DNA of 64,000 nt from Nemertoderma westbladi (taxonomy: Eukaryota > Xenacoelomorpha > Nemertodermatida > Nemertodermatidae): NCBI GenBank assembly GCA_032718475.1, contig JAUCBJ010009103.1:1-64000 (forward strand), in the 5' to 3' direction. How positions within the stretch are numbered: position 1 is the stretch's first letter; every line of letters begins with the position of its first letter. The notes beneath the pieces were generated by a model, which made no database searches, was not told the DNA's origin, and saw only the letters and a program-made list of their open reading frames with translations. The position numbers and the translations under genes were made by a program. This document shows, piece by piece, positions 16,443-31,607 of the stretch.

Positions 16443-16542
16443 NNNNNNNNNNNNNNNNNNNNNNNNNNNNNNNNNNNNNNNNNNNNNNNNNNNNNNNNNN
16501 NNNNNNNNNNNNNNNNNNNNNNNNNNNNNNNNNNNNNNNNNN
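16443..16542. other. Assembly gap of 100 N
   Basis: A run of exactly 100 N interrupts the satellite. The length is the usual placeholder for a gap of unknown size, so the true distance, and even the presence of missing sequence, is unknown. Confidence 0.99.
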
Positions 16543-19500
16543 ATAGTTGTAAGGACAGAAACACATAGTTGTAAGGACGGAAACACGGAAACACATAGTT
16601 GTAAGGACGGAAACACCTGGAAACACATAGTTGTAAGGACGGAAACACGGAAACACATAGTTGTAAGGACGGAAACACCTGGAAACACATAGTTGTAAGG
16701 ACGGAAACACCTGGAGACACATAGTTGTAAGGACGGAAACACATAGTTGTAAGGACGGAAACACATAGTTGTAAGGACGGAAACACGGAAACACATAGTT
16801 GTAAGGACGGAAACACCTGGAAACACATAGTTGTAAGGACGGAAACACCTGGAAACACATAGTTGTAAGGACGGAAACACATAGTTGTAAGGACGGAAAC
16901 ACGGAAACACATAGTTGTAAGGACGGAAACACCTGGAAACACATAGTTGTAAGGACGGAAACACCTGGAAACACATAGTTGTAAGGACGGAAACACATAG
17001 TTGTAAGGACAGAAACACATAGTTGTAAGGACGGAAACACATAGTTGTAAGGACGGAAACACCTGGAAACACATAGTTGTAAGGACGGAAACACCTAGTT
17101 GTAAAGACGGAAACACCTGGAAACACATAGTTGTAAGGACGGAAACACCTGGAAACACATAGTTGTAAGGACGGAAACACCTGGAAACACATAGTTGTAA
17201 GGACGGAAACACGGAAACACATAGTTGTAAGGACGGAAACACGGAAACACATAGTTGTAAGGACGGAAACACCTGGAAACACATAGTTGTAAGGACGGAA
17301 ACACCTGGAAACACATAATTGTAAGGACGGAAACACCTGGAAACACATAGTTGTAAGGACGGAAACGCCTGGAAACACATAGTTGTAAGGACGGAAACAC
17401 CTGGAAACACATAGTTGTAAGGACGGAAACACCTGGAAACACATAGTTGTAAGGACGGAAACACATAGTTGTAAGAACGGAAACGCCTGGAAACACATAG
17501 TTGTAAGGACGGAAACACCTGGAAACACATAGTTGTAAGGACGGAAACACCTGGAAACACATAGTTGTAAGGAAGGAAACACCTGGAAACACATAGTTGT
17601 AAGGACGGAAACACCTGGAAACACATAATTGTAAGGACGGAAACACCTGGAAACACATAGTTGTAAGGACGGAAACACCTGGAAACACATAGTTGTAAGG
17701 ACGGAAACACCTGGAAACACATAGTTGTAAGGACGGAAACACCTAGTTGTAAGGACGGAAACACATAGTTGTAAGGACGGAAACACCTGGAAACACATAG
17801 TTGTAAGGACGGAAACACCTGGAAACACATAGTTGTAAGGACGGAAACACATAGTTGTAAGGACGGAAACACATAGTTGTAAGGACGGAAACACATAGTT
17901 GTAAGGACGGAAACACATAGTTGTAAGGACGGAAACACATAGTTGTAAGGACGGAAACACATAGTTGTAAGGACGGAAACACATAGTTGTAAGGACGGAA
18001 ACACATAGTAAGGACGGAAACACATAGTTGTAAGGACGGAAACACCTGGAAACACAAAGTTGTAAGGACAGAAACACATAGTTGTAAGGACAGAAACACA
18101 TAGTTGTAAGGACAGAAACACATAGTTGTAAGGACGGAAACACATAGTTGTAAGGACGGAAACACATAGTTGTAAGGACGGAAACACATAGTTGTAAGGA
18201 CGGAAACACATAGTTGTAAGGACGGAAACACATAGTTGTAAGGACGGAAACACATAGTTGTAAGGACGGAAACACATAGTTGTAAGGACGGAAACACATA
18301 GTTGTAAGGACGGAAACACCTGGAAACACAAAGTTGTAAGGACAGAAACACATAGTTGTAAGGACGGAAACACATAGTTGTAAGGACAGATACACATAGT
18401 TGTAAGGACGGAAACACATAGTTGTAAGGACGGAAACACATAGTTGTTAGGACGGAAACACATAGTTGTAAGGACGGAAACACCTGGAAACACAAAGTTG
18501 TAAGGACAGAAACACATAGTTGTAAGGACGGAAACACATAGTTGTAAGGACAGAAACACATAGTTGTAAGGACGGAAACACATAGTTGTAAGGACGGAAA
18601 CACCTGGAAACACATAGTTGTAAGGACGGAAACACCTGGAAACACATAGTTGTAAGGACGGAAACACCTGGAAACACATAGTTGTAAGGACGGAAACACG
18701 GAAACACATAGTTGTAAGGACGGAAACACGGAAACACATAGTTGTAAGGACAGAAACACATAGTTGTAAGGACGGAAACACATAGTTGTAAGGACGGAAA
18801 CACCTGGAAACACATAGTTGTAAGGACGGAAACACCTGGAAACACATAATTGTAAGGACGGAAACACCTGGAAACACATAGTTGTAAGGACGGAAACACG
18901 GAAACACATAGTTGTAAGGACGGAAACACCTGGAAACACATAGTTGTAAGGACGGAAACACCTGGAAACACATAGTTGTAAGGACGGAAACACGGAAACA
19001 CATAGTTGTAAGGACGGAAACACCTGGAAACACATAGTTGTAAGGACGGAAACACCTGGAAACACATAGTTGTAAGGACGGAAACACATAGTTGTAAGGA
19101 CAGAAACACATAGTTGTAAGGACGGAAACACATAGTTGTAAGGACGGAAACACCTGGAAACACATAGTTGTAAGGACGGAAACACCTAGTTGTAAAGACG
19201 GAAACACCTGGAAACACATAGTTGTAAGGACGGAAACACCTGGAAACACATAGTTGTAAGGACGGAAACACCTGGAAACACATAGTTGTAAGGACGGAAA
19301 CACGGAAACACATAGTTGTAAGGACGGAAACACGGAAACACATAGTTGTAAGGACGGAAACACCTGGAAACACATAGTTGTAAGGACGGAAACACCTGGA
19401 AACACATAATTGTAAGGACGGAAACACCTGGAAACACATAGTTGTAAGGACGGAAACACCTGGAAACACATAGTTGTAAGGACGGAAACACGGAAACACA

Positions 19501-20039
19501 TAGTTGTAAGGACGGAAACACCTGGAAACACATAGTTGTAAGGACGGAAACACCTGGAAACACATAGTTGTAAGGACGGAAACACATAGTTGTAAGGACA
19601 GAAACACATAGTTGTAAGGACGGAAACACGGAAACACATAGTTGTAAGAACGGAAACACCTGGAAACACATATTTGTAAGGACGGAAACACGGAAACACA
19701 TAGTTGTAAGGACGGAAACACCTGGAAACACATAGTTGTAAGGACGGAAACACCTGGAGACACATAGTTGTAAGGACGGAAACACATAGTTGTAAGGACA
19801 GAAACACATAGTTGTAAGGACGGAAACACATAGTTGTAAGGACGGAAACACGGAAACACATAGTTGTAAGGACGGAAACACCTGGAAACACATAGTAGTA
19901 AGGACGGAAACACCTGGAAACACATAGTTGTAAGGACGGAAACACATAGTTGTAAGGACGGAAACACGGAAACACATAGTTGTAAGGACGGAAACACCTG
20001 GAAACACATAGTTGTAAGGACGGAAACACCTGGAAACAC
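16543..20039. repeat. Satellite segment duplicated across the assembly gap, right copy
   Basis: The first base after the gap corresponds to 12946 and base 20039 corresponds to the last base before the gap. A few single-base differences from the left copy are visible, for example GTTGTTAGG near 18447, AAGAACGG near 19649 and TAGTAGTAAG near 19897. The segment is a near-identical rather than an exact copy. Confidence 0.85.
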
Positions 20040-22163
20040 ATAGTTGTAAGGACGGAAACACATAGTTGTAAGGACAGAAACACATAGTTGTAAGGACGGA
20101 AACACATAGTTGTAAGGACGGAAACACCTGGAAACACATAGTTGTAAGGACGGAAACACCTAGTTGTAAAGACGGAAACACCTGGAAACACATAGTTGTA
20201 AGGACGGAAACACCTGGAAACACATAGTTGTAAGGACGGAAACACCTGGAAACACATAGTTGTAAGGACGGAAACACGGAAACACATAGTTGTAAGGACG
20301 GAAACACGGAAACACATAGTTGTAAGGACGGAAACACCTGGAAACACATAGTTGTAAGGACGGAAACACCTGGAAACACATAATTGTAAGGACGGAAACA
20401 CCTGGAAACACATAGTTGTAAGGACGGAAACACCTGGAAACACACAGTTGTAAGGACGGAAACACGGAAACACATAGTTGTAAGGACGGAAACACCTGGA
20501 AACACATAGTTGTAAGGACGGAAACACGGAAACACATAGTTGTAAGGACGGAAACACCTGGAAACACATAGTTGTAAGGACGGAAACACCTGGAAACACA
20601 TAGTTGTAAGGACGGAAACACCTGGAAACACATAATTGTAAGGACGGAAACACCTGGAAACACATAGTTGTAAGGACGGAAACACGGAAACACATAGTTG
20701 TAAGGACGGAAACACCTGGAAACACATAGTTGTAAGGACGGAAACACCTGGAAACACATAGTTGTAAGGACGGAAACACGGAAACACATAGTTGTAAGGA
20801 CGGAAACACCTGGAAACACATAGTTGTAAGGACGGAAACACGGAAACACATAGTTGTAAGGACGGAAACACATAGTTGTAAGGACGGAAACACCTGGAAA
20901 CACAAAGTTGTAAGGACAGAAACACATAGTTGTAAGGACGGAAACACATAGTTGTAAGGACAGAAACACATAGTTGTAAGGACGGAAACACATAGTTGTA
21001 AGGACGGAAACACCTGGAAACACAAAGTTGTAAGGACAGAAACACATAGTTGTAAGGACGGAAACACATAGTTGTAAGGACAGAAACACATAGTTGGAAG
21101 GACGGAAACACATAGTTGTAAGGGCGGAAACACCTGGAAACACATAATTGTAAGGACGGAAACACCTGGAAACACATAGTTGTAAGGACGGAAACACATG
21201 GAAACACATAGTTGTACGGACGGAAACACGGAAACACATAGTTGTAAGGACGGAAACACCTGGAAACACATAGTTGTAAGGACGGAAACACGGAAACACA
21301 TAGTTGTAAGGACGGAAACACCTGGAAACACATAGTTGTAAGGACGGAAACACCTGGAAACACATAGTTGTAAGGACGGAAACACCTGGAAACACATAAT
21401 TGTAAGGACGGAAACACCTGGAAACACATGTAAGGACGGAAACACGGAAACACATAGTTGTAAGGACGGAAACACCTGGAAACACATAGTTGTAAGGACG
21501 GAAACACCTGGAAACACATAGTTGTAAGGACGGAAACACGGAAACACATAGTTGTAAGGACGGAAACACCTGGAAACACATAGTTGTAAGGACGGAAACA
21601 CGGAAACACATAGTTGTAAGGACGGAAACACCTGGAAACACATAGTTGTATGGACGGAAACACCTGGAAACACATAGTTGTAAGGACGGAAACACCTGGA
21701 AACACATAATTGTAAGGACGAAACACCTGGAAACACATAGTTGTAAGGACGGAAACACGGAAACACATAGTTGTAAGGACGGAAACACCTGGAAACACAT
21801 AGTTGTAAGGACGGAAACACCTGTAAACACATAGTTGTAAGGACGGAAACACGGAAACACATAGTTGTAAGGACGGAAACACCTGGAAACACATAGTTGT
21901 AAGGACGGAAACACATAGTTGTAAGGACAGAAACACCTGGAAACACATAATTGTAAGGACGGAAACACCTGGAAACACATAGTTGTAAGGGAAACACCTG
22001 GAAACACATAGTTGTAAGGACGGAAACACGGAAACACGGAAACACATAGTTGTAAGGACGGAAACACCTGGAAACACATAGTTGTAAGGACGGAAACACC
22101 TGGAAACACATAGTTGTAAGAACGGAAACACTCCCAAACACATAGTTGTAAGAACGGAAACAC

Positions 22164-25100
22164 CTAGTTGTAAAGACGGAAACACATGGAAACAGATAGT
22201 TGTAAAGACGGAAACACCTGGAAACACATAATTGTAAGGACGGACCACCTGGAAACACATAGTTGTGCGGACGGAAACACCTGGAAACACATAGTTGTAA
22301 GGACGGAAACACCTGGAAACACATAGTTGTAAGGACGGAAACACCTAGTTGTAAGGACGGAAACACATAGTTGTAAGGACGGAAACACCTGGAAACACAT
22401 AGTTGTAAGGACGGAAACACCTGGAAACACATAGTTGTAAGGACGGAAACACCTGGAAACACATAGTTGTAAGGACGGAAACACATAGTTGTAAGGACGG
22501 AAACACATAGTTGTAAGGACGGAAACACATAGTTGTAAGGACGGAAACACATAGTTGTAAGGACGGAAACACCTGGAAACACATAGTTGTAAGGACGGAA
22601 ACACCTGGAAACACATAGTTGTAAGGACGGAAACACATAGTTGTAAGGACGGAAACACATAGTTGTAAGGACGGAAACACATAGTTGTAAGGACGGAAAC
22701 ACATAGTTGTAAGGACGGAAACACCTGGAAACACATAATTGTAAGGACGGAAACACCTGGAAACACATAGTTGTAAGGACGGAAACACCTGGAAACACAT
22801 AGTTGTAAGGACGGAAACACCTGGAAACACATAGTTGTAAGGACGGAAACACATAGTTGTAAGGACGGAAACACATAGTTGTAAGGACGGAAACACATAG
22901 TTGTAAGGACGGAAACACATAGTTGTAAGGACGGAAACACATAGTTGTAAGGACGGAAACACATAGTTGTAAGGACGGAAACACCTGGAAACACATAATT
23001 GTAAGGACGGAAACACCTGGAAACACATAGTTGTAAGGACGGAAACACCTGGAAACACATAGTTGTAAGGACGGAAACACCTGGAAACACATAGTTGTAA
23101 GGACGGAAACACATAGTTGTAAGGACAGAAACACATAGTTGTAAGGACGGAAACACGGAAACACATAGTTGTAAGGACGGAAACACCTGGAAACACATAG
23201 TTGTAAGGACGGAAACACGGAAACACATAGTTGTAAGGACGGAAACACCTGGAAACACATAGTTGTAAGGACGGAAACACCTGGAGACACATAGTTGTAA
23301 GGACGGAAACACATAGTTGTAAGGACAGAAACACATAGTTGTAAGGACGGAAACACATAGTTGTAAGGACGGAAACACGGAAACACATAGTTGTAAGGAC
23401 GGAAACACCTGGAAACACATAGTTGTAAGGACGGAAACACCTGGAAACACATAGTTGTAAGGACGGAAACACATAGTTGTAAGGACGGAAACACGGAAAC
23501 ACATAGTTGTAAGGACGGAAACACCTGGAAACACATAGTTGTAAGGACGGAAACACCTGGAAACACATAGTTGTAAGGACGGAAACACATAGTTGTAAGG
23601 ACAGAAACACATAGTTGTAAGGACGGAAACACATAGTTGTAAGGACGGAAACACCTGGAAACACATAGTTGTAAGGACGGAAACACCTAGTTGTAAAGAC
23701 GGAAACACCTGGAAACACATAGTTGTAAGGACGGAAACACCTGGAAACACATAGTTGTAAGGACGGAAACACCTGGAAACACATAGTTGTAAGGACGGAA
23801 ACACGGAAACACATAGTTGTAAGGACGGAAACACGGAAACACATAGTTGTAAGGACGGAAACACCTGGAAACACATAGTTGTAAGGACGGAAACACCTGG
23901 AAACACATAATTGTAAGGACGGAAACACCTGGAAACACATAGTTGTAAGGACGGAAACACCTGGAAACACATAGTTGTAAGGACGGAAACACGGAAACAC
24001 ATAGTTGTAAGGACGGAAACACCTGGAAACACATAGTTGTAAGGACGGAAACACGGAAACACATAGTTGTAAGGACGGAAACACCTGGAAACACATAGTT
24101 GTAAGGACGGAAACACATAGTTGTAAGGACGGAAACACCTGGAAACACATAATTGTAAGGACGGAAACACCTGGAAACACATAGTTGTAAGGACGGAAAC
24201 ACGGAAACACATAGTTGTAAGGACGGAAACACCTGGAAACACATAGTTGTAAGGACGGAAACACCTGGAAACACATAGTTGTAAGGACGGAAACACGGAA
24301 ACACATAGTTGTAAGGACGGAAACACCTGGAAACACATAGTTGTAAGGACGGAAACACGGAAACACATAGTTGTAAGGACGGAAACACATAGTTGTAAGG
24401 ACGGAAACACCTGGAAACACAAAGTTGTAAGGACAGAAACACATAGTTGTAAGGACGGAAACACATAGTTGTAAGGACAGAAACACATAGTTGTAAGGAC
24501 GGAAACACATAGTTGTAAGGACGGAAACACCTGGAAACACAAAGTTGTAAGGACAGAAACACATAGTTGTAAGGACGGAAACACATAGTTGTAAGGACAG
24601 AAACACATAGTTGTAAGGACGGAAACACATAGTTGTAAGGACGGAAACACCTGGAAACACATAATTGTAAGGACGGAAACACCTGGAAACACATAGTTGT
24701 AAGGACGGAAACACCTGGAAACACATAGTTGTAAGGACGGAAACACGGAAACACATAGTTGTAAGGACGGAAACACCTGGAAACACATAGTTGTAAGGAC
24801 GGAAACACGGAAACACATAGTTGTAAGGACGGAAACACCTGGAAACACATAGTTGTAAGGACGGAAACACCTGGAAACACATAGTTGTAAGGACGGAAAC
24901 ACCTGGAAACACATAATTGTAAGGACGGAAACACCTGGAAACACATAGTTGTAAGGACGGAAACACGGAAACACATAGTTGTAAGGACGGAAACACCTGG
25001 AAACACATAGTTGTAAGGACGGAAACACCTGGAAACACATAGTTGTAAGGACGGAAACACGGAAACACATAGTTGTAAGGACGGAAACACCTGGAAACAC

Positions 25101-26885
25101 ATAGTTGTAAGGACGGAAACACGGAAACACATAGTTGTAAGGACGGAAACACCTGGAAACACATAGTTGTAAGGACGGAAACACCTGGAAACACATAGTT
25201 GTAAGGACGGAAACACCTGGAAACACATAATTGTAAGGACGGAAACACCTGGAAACACATAGTTGTAAGGACGGAAACACGGAAACACATAGTTGTAAGG
25301 ACGGAAACACGGAAACACATAGTTGTAAGGACGGAAACACCTGGAAACACATAGTTGTAAGGACGGAAACACCTGGAAACACATAGTTGTAAGGACGGAA
25401 ACACGGAAACACATAGTTGTAAGGACGGAAACACCTGGAAACACATAGTTGTAAGGACGGAAACACATAGTTGTAAGGACGGAAACACCTGGAAACACAA
25501 AGTTGTAAGGACAGAAACACATAGTTGTAAGGACGGAAACACATAGTTGTAAGGACAGAAACACATAGTTGTAAGGACGGAAACACATAGTTGTAAGGAC
25601 GGAAACACCTGGAAACACATAATTGTAAGGACGGAAACACCTGGAAACACATAGTTGTAAGGACGGAAACACCTGGAAACACATAGTTGTAAGGACGGAA
25701 ACACGGAAACACATAGTTGTAAGGACGGAAACACCTGGAAACACATAGTTGTAAGGACGGAAACACGGAAACACATAGTTGTAAGGACGGAAACACCTGG
25801 AAACACATAGTTGTAAGGACGGAAACACATAGTTGTAAGGACGGAAACACGGAAACACATAGTTATAAGGACGGAAACACCTGGAAACACATAATTGTAA
25901 GGACGGAAACACCTGGAAACACATAGTTGTAAGGACGGAAACACGGAAACACATAGTTGTAAGGACGGAAACACCTGGAAACACATAGTTGTAAGGACGG
26001 AAACACCTGGAAACACATAGTTGTAAGGACGGAAACACCTGGAAACACATAGTTGTAAGGACGGAAACACCTGGAAACACATAGTTGTAAGGACGGAAAC
26101 ACCTGGAAACACATAATTGTAAGGACGGAAACACCTGGAAACACATAGTTGTAAGGACGGAAACACGGAAACACATAGTTGTAAGGACGGAAACACCTGG
26201 AAACACATAGTTGTAAGGACGGAAACACCTGGAAACACATAGTTGTAAGGACGGAAACACGGAAACACATAGTTGTAAGGACGGAAACACCTGGAAACAC
26301 ATAGTTGTAAGGACGGAAACACGGAAACACATAGTTGTAAGGACGGAAACACCTGGAAACACATAGTTGTAAGGACGGAAACACCTGGAAACACATAGTT
26401 GTAAGGACGGAAACACCTGGAAACACATAATTGTAAGGACGGAAACACCTGGAAACACATAGTTGTAAGGACGGAAACACGGAAACACATAGTTGTAAGG
26501 ACGGAAACACCTGGAAACACATAGTTGTAAGGACGGAAACACCTGGAAACACATAGTTGTAAGGACGGAAACACGGAAACACATAGTTGTAAGGACGGAA
26601 ACACCTGGAAACACATAGTTGTAAGGACGGAAACACATAGTTGTAAGGACAGAAACACCTGGAAACACATAATTGTAAGGACAGAAACACCTGGAAACAC
26701 ATAGTTGTAAGGGAAACACCTGGAAACACATAGTTGTAAGGACGGAAACACGGAAACACGGAAACACATAGTTGTAAGGACGGAAACACCTGGAAACACA
26801 TAGTTGTAAGGACGGAAACACCTGGAAACACATAGTTGTAAGAACGGAAACACTCCCAAACACATAGTTGTAAGAACGGAAACAC
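22164..26885. repeat. 4722-bp higher-order repeat, copy 1
   Basis: Landmark variants recur exactly 4722 bp later: CACATGGAAACAG at about 22180 and 26902, GGACGGACCACC, TTGTGCGGACGG, ACTCCCAAACAC near 22128 and 26850, and GTTATAAGG near 25862 and 30584. Minus-strand open frames in the two copies have identical lengths (1228, 1573 and 340 codons). An earlier instance of the landmark cluster near 12311 lies 9853 bp upstream. Confidence 0.9.
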
Positions 26886-29800
26886 CTAGTTGTAAAGACG
26901 GAAACACATGGAAACAGATAGTTGTAAAGACGGAAACACCTGGAAACACATAATTGTAAGGACGGACCACCTGGAAACACATAGTTGTGCGGACGGAAAC
27001 ACCTGGAAACACATAGTTGTAAGGACGGAAACACCTGGAAACACATAGTTGTAAGGACGGAAACACCTAGTTGTAAGGACGGAAACACATAGTTGTAAGG
27101 ATGGAAACACCTGGAAACACATAGTTGTAAGGACGGAAACACCTGGAAACACATAGTTGTAAGGACGGAAACACCTGGAAACACATAGTTGTAAGGACGG
27201 AAACACATAGTTGTAAGGACGGAAACACATAGTTGTAAGGACGGAAACACATAGTTGTAAGGACGGAAACACATAGTTGTAAGGACGGAAACACCTGGAA
27301 ACACATAGTTGTAAGGACGGAAACACCTGGAAACACATAGTTGTAAGGACGGAAACACATAGTTGTAAGGACGGAAACACATAGTTGTAAGGACGGAAAC
27401 ACATAGTTGTAAGGACGGAAACACATAGTTGTAAGGACGGAAACACCTGGAAACACATAATTGTAAGGACGGAAACACCTGGAAACACATAGTTGTAAGG
27501 ACGGAAACACCTGGAAACACATAGTTGTAAGGACGGAAACACCTGGAAACACATAGTTGTAAGGACGGAAACACATAGTTGTAAGGACGGAAACACATAG
27601 TTGTAAGGACGGAAACACATAGTTGTAAGGACGGAAACACATAGTTGTAAGGACGGAAACACATAGTTGTAAGGACGGAAACACATAGTTGTAAGGACGG
27701 AAACACCTGGAAACACATAATTGTAAGGACGGAAACACCTGGAAACACATAGTTGTAAGGACGGAAACACCTGGAAACACATAGTTGTAAGGACGGAAAC
27801 ACCTGGAAACACATAGTTGTAAGGACGGAAACACATAGTTGTAAGGACAGAAACACATAGTTGTAAGGACGGAAACACGGAAACACATAGTTGTAAGGAC
27901 GGAAACACCTGGAAACACATAGTTGTAAGGACGGAAACACGGAAACACATAGTTGTAAGGACGGAAACACCTGGAAACACATAGTTGTAAGGACGGAAAC
28001 ACCTGGAGACACATAGTTGTAAGGACGGAAACACATAGTTGTAAGGACAGAAACACATAGTTGTAAGGACGGAAACACATAGTTGTAAGGACGGAAACAC
28101 GGAAACACATAGTTGTAAGGACGGAAACACCTGGAAACACATAGTTGTAAGGACGGAAACACCTGGAAACACATAGTTGTAAGGACGGAAACACATAGTT
28201 GTAAGGACGGAAACACGGAAACACATAGTTGTAAGGACGGAAACACCTGGAAACACATAGTTGTAAGGACGGAAACACCTGGAAACACATAGTTGTAAGG
28301 ACGGAAACACATAGTTGTAAGGACAGAAACACATAGTTGTAAGGACGGAAACACATAGTTGTAAGGACGGAAACACCTGGAAACACATAGTTGTAAGGAC
28401 GGAAACACCTAGTTGTAAAGACGGAAACACCTGGAAACACATAGTTGTAAGGACGGAAACACCTGGAAACACATAGTTGTAAGGACGGAAACACCTGGAA
28501 ACACATAGTTGTAAGGACGGAAACACGGAAACACATAGTTGTAAGGACGGAAACACGGAAACACATAGTTGTAAGGACGGAAACACCTGGAAACACATAG
28601 TTGTAAGGACGGAAACACCTGGAAACACATAATTGTAAGGACGGAAACACCTGGAAACACATAGTTGTAAGGACGGAAACACCTGGAAACACATAGTTGT
28701 AAGGACGGAAACACGGAAACACATAGTTGTAAGGACGGAAACACCTGGAAACACATAGTTGTAAGGACGGAAACACGGAAACACATAGTTGTAAGGACGG
28801 AAACACCTGGAAACACATAGTTGTAAGGACGGAAACACATAGTTGTAAGGACGGAAACACCTGGAAACACATAATTGTAAGGACGGAAACACCTGGAAAC
28901 ACATAGTTGTAAGGACGGAAACACGGAAACACATAGTTGTAAGGACGGAAACACCTGGAAACACATAGTTGTAAGGACGGAAACACCTGGAAACACATAG
29001 TTGTAAGGACGGAAACACGGAAACACATAGTTGTAAGGACGGAAACACCTGGAAACACATAGTTGTAAGGACGGAAACACGGAAACACATAGTTGTAAGG
29101 ACGGAAACACATAGTTGTAAGGACGGAAACACCTGGAAACACAAAGTTGTAAGGACAGAAACACATAGTTGTAAGGACGGAAACACATAGTTGTAAGGAC
29201 AGAAACACATAGTTGTAAGGACGGAAACACATAGTTGTAAGGACGGAAACACCTGGAAACACAAAGTTGTAAGGACAGAAACACATAGTTGTAAGGACGG
29301 AAACACATAGTTGTAAGGACAGAAACACATAGTTGTAAGGACGGAAACACATAGTTGTAAGGACGGAAACACCTGGAAACACATAATTGTAAGGACGGAA
29401 ACACCTGGAAACACATAGTTGTAAGGACGGAAACACCTGGAAACACATAGTTGTAAGGACGGAAACACGGAAACACATAGTTGTAAGGACGGAAACACCT
29501 GGAAACACATAGTTGTAAGGACGGAAACACGGAAACACATAGTTGTAAGGACGGAAACACCTGGAAACACATAGTTGTAAGGACGGAAACACCTGGAAAC
29601 ACATAGTTGTAAGGACGGAAACACCTGGAAACACATAATTGTAAGGACGGAAACACCTGGAAACACATAGTTGTAAGGACGGAAACACGGAAACACATAG
29701 TTGTAAGGACGGAAACACCTGGAAACACATAGTTGTAAGGACGGAAACACCTGGAAACACATAGTTGTAAGGACGGAAACACGGAAACACATAGTTGTAA

Positions 29801-31607
29801 GGACGGAAACACCTGGAAACACATAGTTGTAAGGACGGAAACACGGAAACACATAGTTGTAAGGACGGAAACACCTGGAAACACATAGTTGTAAGGACGG
29901 AAACACCTGGAAACACATAGTTGTAAGGACGGAAACACCTGGAAACACATAATTGTAAGGACGGAAACACCTGGAAACACATAGTTGTAAGGACGGAAAC
30001 ACGGAAACACATAGTTGTAAGGACGGAAACACGGAAACACATAGTTGTAAGGACGGAAACACCTGGAAACACATAGTTGTAAGGACGGAAACACCTGGAA
30101 ACACATAGTTGTAAGGACGGAAACACGGAAACACATAGTTGTAAGGACGGAAACACCTGGAAACACATAGTTGTAAGGACGGAAACACATAGTTGTAAGG
30201 ACGGAAACACCTGGAAACACAAAGTTGTAAGGACAGAAACACATAGTTGTAAGGACGGAAACACATAGTTGTAAGGACAGAAACACATAGTTGTAAGGAC
30301 GGAAACACATAGTTGTAAGGACGGAAACACCTGGAAACACATAATTGTAAGGACGGAAACACCTGGAAACACATAGTTGTAAGGACGGAAACACCTGGAA
30401 ACACATAGTTGTAAGGACGGAAACACGGAAACACATAGTTGTAAGGACGGAAACACCTGGAAACACATAGTTGTAAGGACGGAAACACGGAAACACATAG
30501 TTGTAAGGACGGAAACACCTGGAAACACATAGTTGTAAGGACGGAAACACATAGTTGTAAGGACGGAAACACGGAAACACATAGTTATAAGGACGGAAAC
30601 ACCTGGAAACACATAATTGTAAGGACGGAAACACCTGGAAACACATAGTTGTAAGGACGGAAACACGGAAACACATAGTTGTAAGGACGGAAACACCTGG
30701 AAACACATAGTTGTAAGGACGGAAACACCTGGAAACACATAGTTGTAAGGACGGAAACACCTGGAAACACATAGTTGTAAGGACGGAAACACCTGGAAAC
30801 ACATAGTTGTAAGGACGGAAACACCTGGAAACACATAATTGTAAGGACGGAAACACCTGGAAACACATAGTTGTAAGGACGGAAACACGGAAACACATAG
30901 TTGTAAGGACGGAAACACCTGGAAACACATAGTTGTAAGGACGGAAACACCTGGAAACACATAGTTGTAAGGACGGAAACACGGAAACACATAGTTGTAA
31001 GGACGGAAACACCTGGAAACACATAGTTGTAAGGACGGAAACACGGAAACACATAGTTGTAAGGACGGAAACACCTGGAAACACATAGTTGTAAGGACGG
31101 AAACACCTGGAAACACATAGTTGTAAGGACGGAAACACCTGGAAACACATAATTGTAAGGACGGAAACACCTGGAAACACATAGTTGTAAGGACGGAAAC
31201 ACGGAAACACATAGTTGTAAGGACGGAAACACCTGGAAACACATAGTTGTAAGGACGGAAACACCTGGAAACACATAGTTGTAAGGACGGAAACACGGAA
31301 ACACATAGTTGTAAGGACGGAAACACCTGGAAACACATAGTTGTAAGGACGGAAACACATAGTTGTAAGGACAGAAACACCTGGAAACACATAATTGTAA
31401 GGACAGAAACACCTGGAAACACATAGTTGTAAGGGAAACACCTGGAAACACATAGTTGTAAGGACGGAAACACGGAAACACGGAAACACATAGTTGTAAG
31501 GACGGAAACACCTGGAAACACATAGTTGTAAGGACGGAAACACCTGGAAACACATAGTTGTAAGAACGGAAACACTCCCAAACACATAGTTGTAAGAACG
31601 GAAACAC
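26886..31607. repeat. 4722-bp higher-order repeat, copy 2
   Basis: This is a near-identical tandem copy of the preceding 4722 bp. One of the few differences is GGATGG near 27101 against GGACGG in the other copy. A third copy begins at 31608 with the same landmarks and then diverges, for example at GGAAATACC near 32043. Confidence 0.9.
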
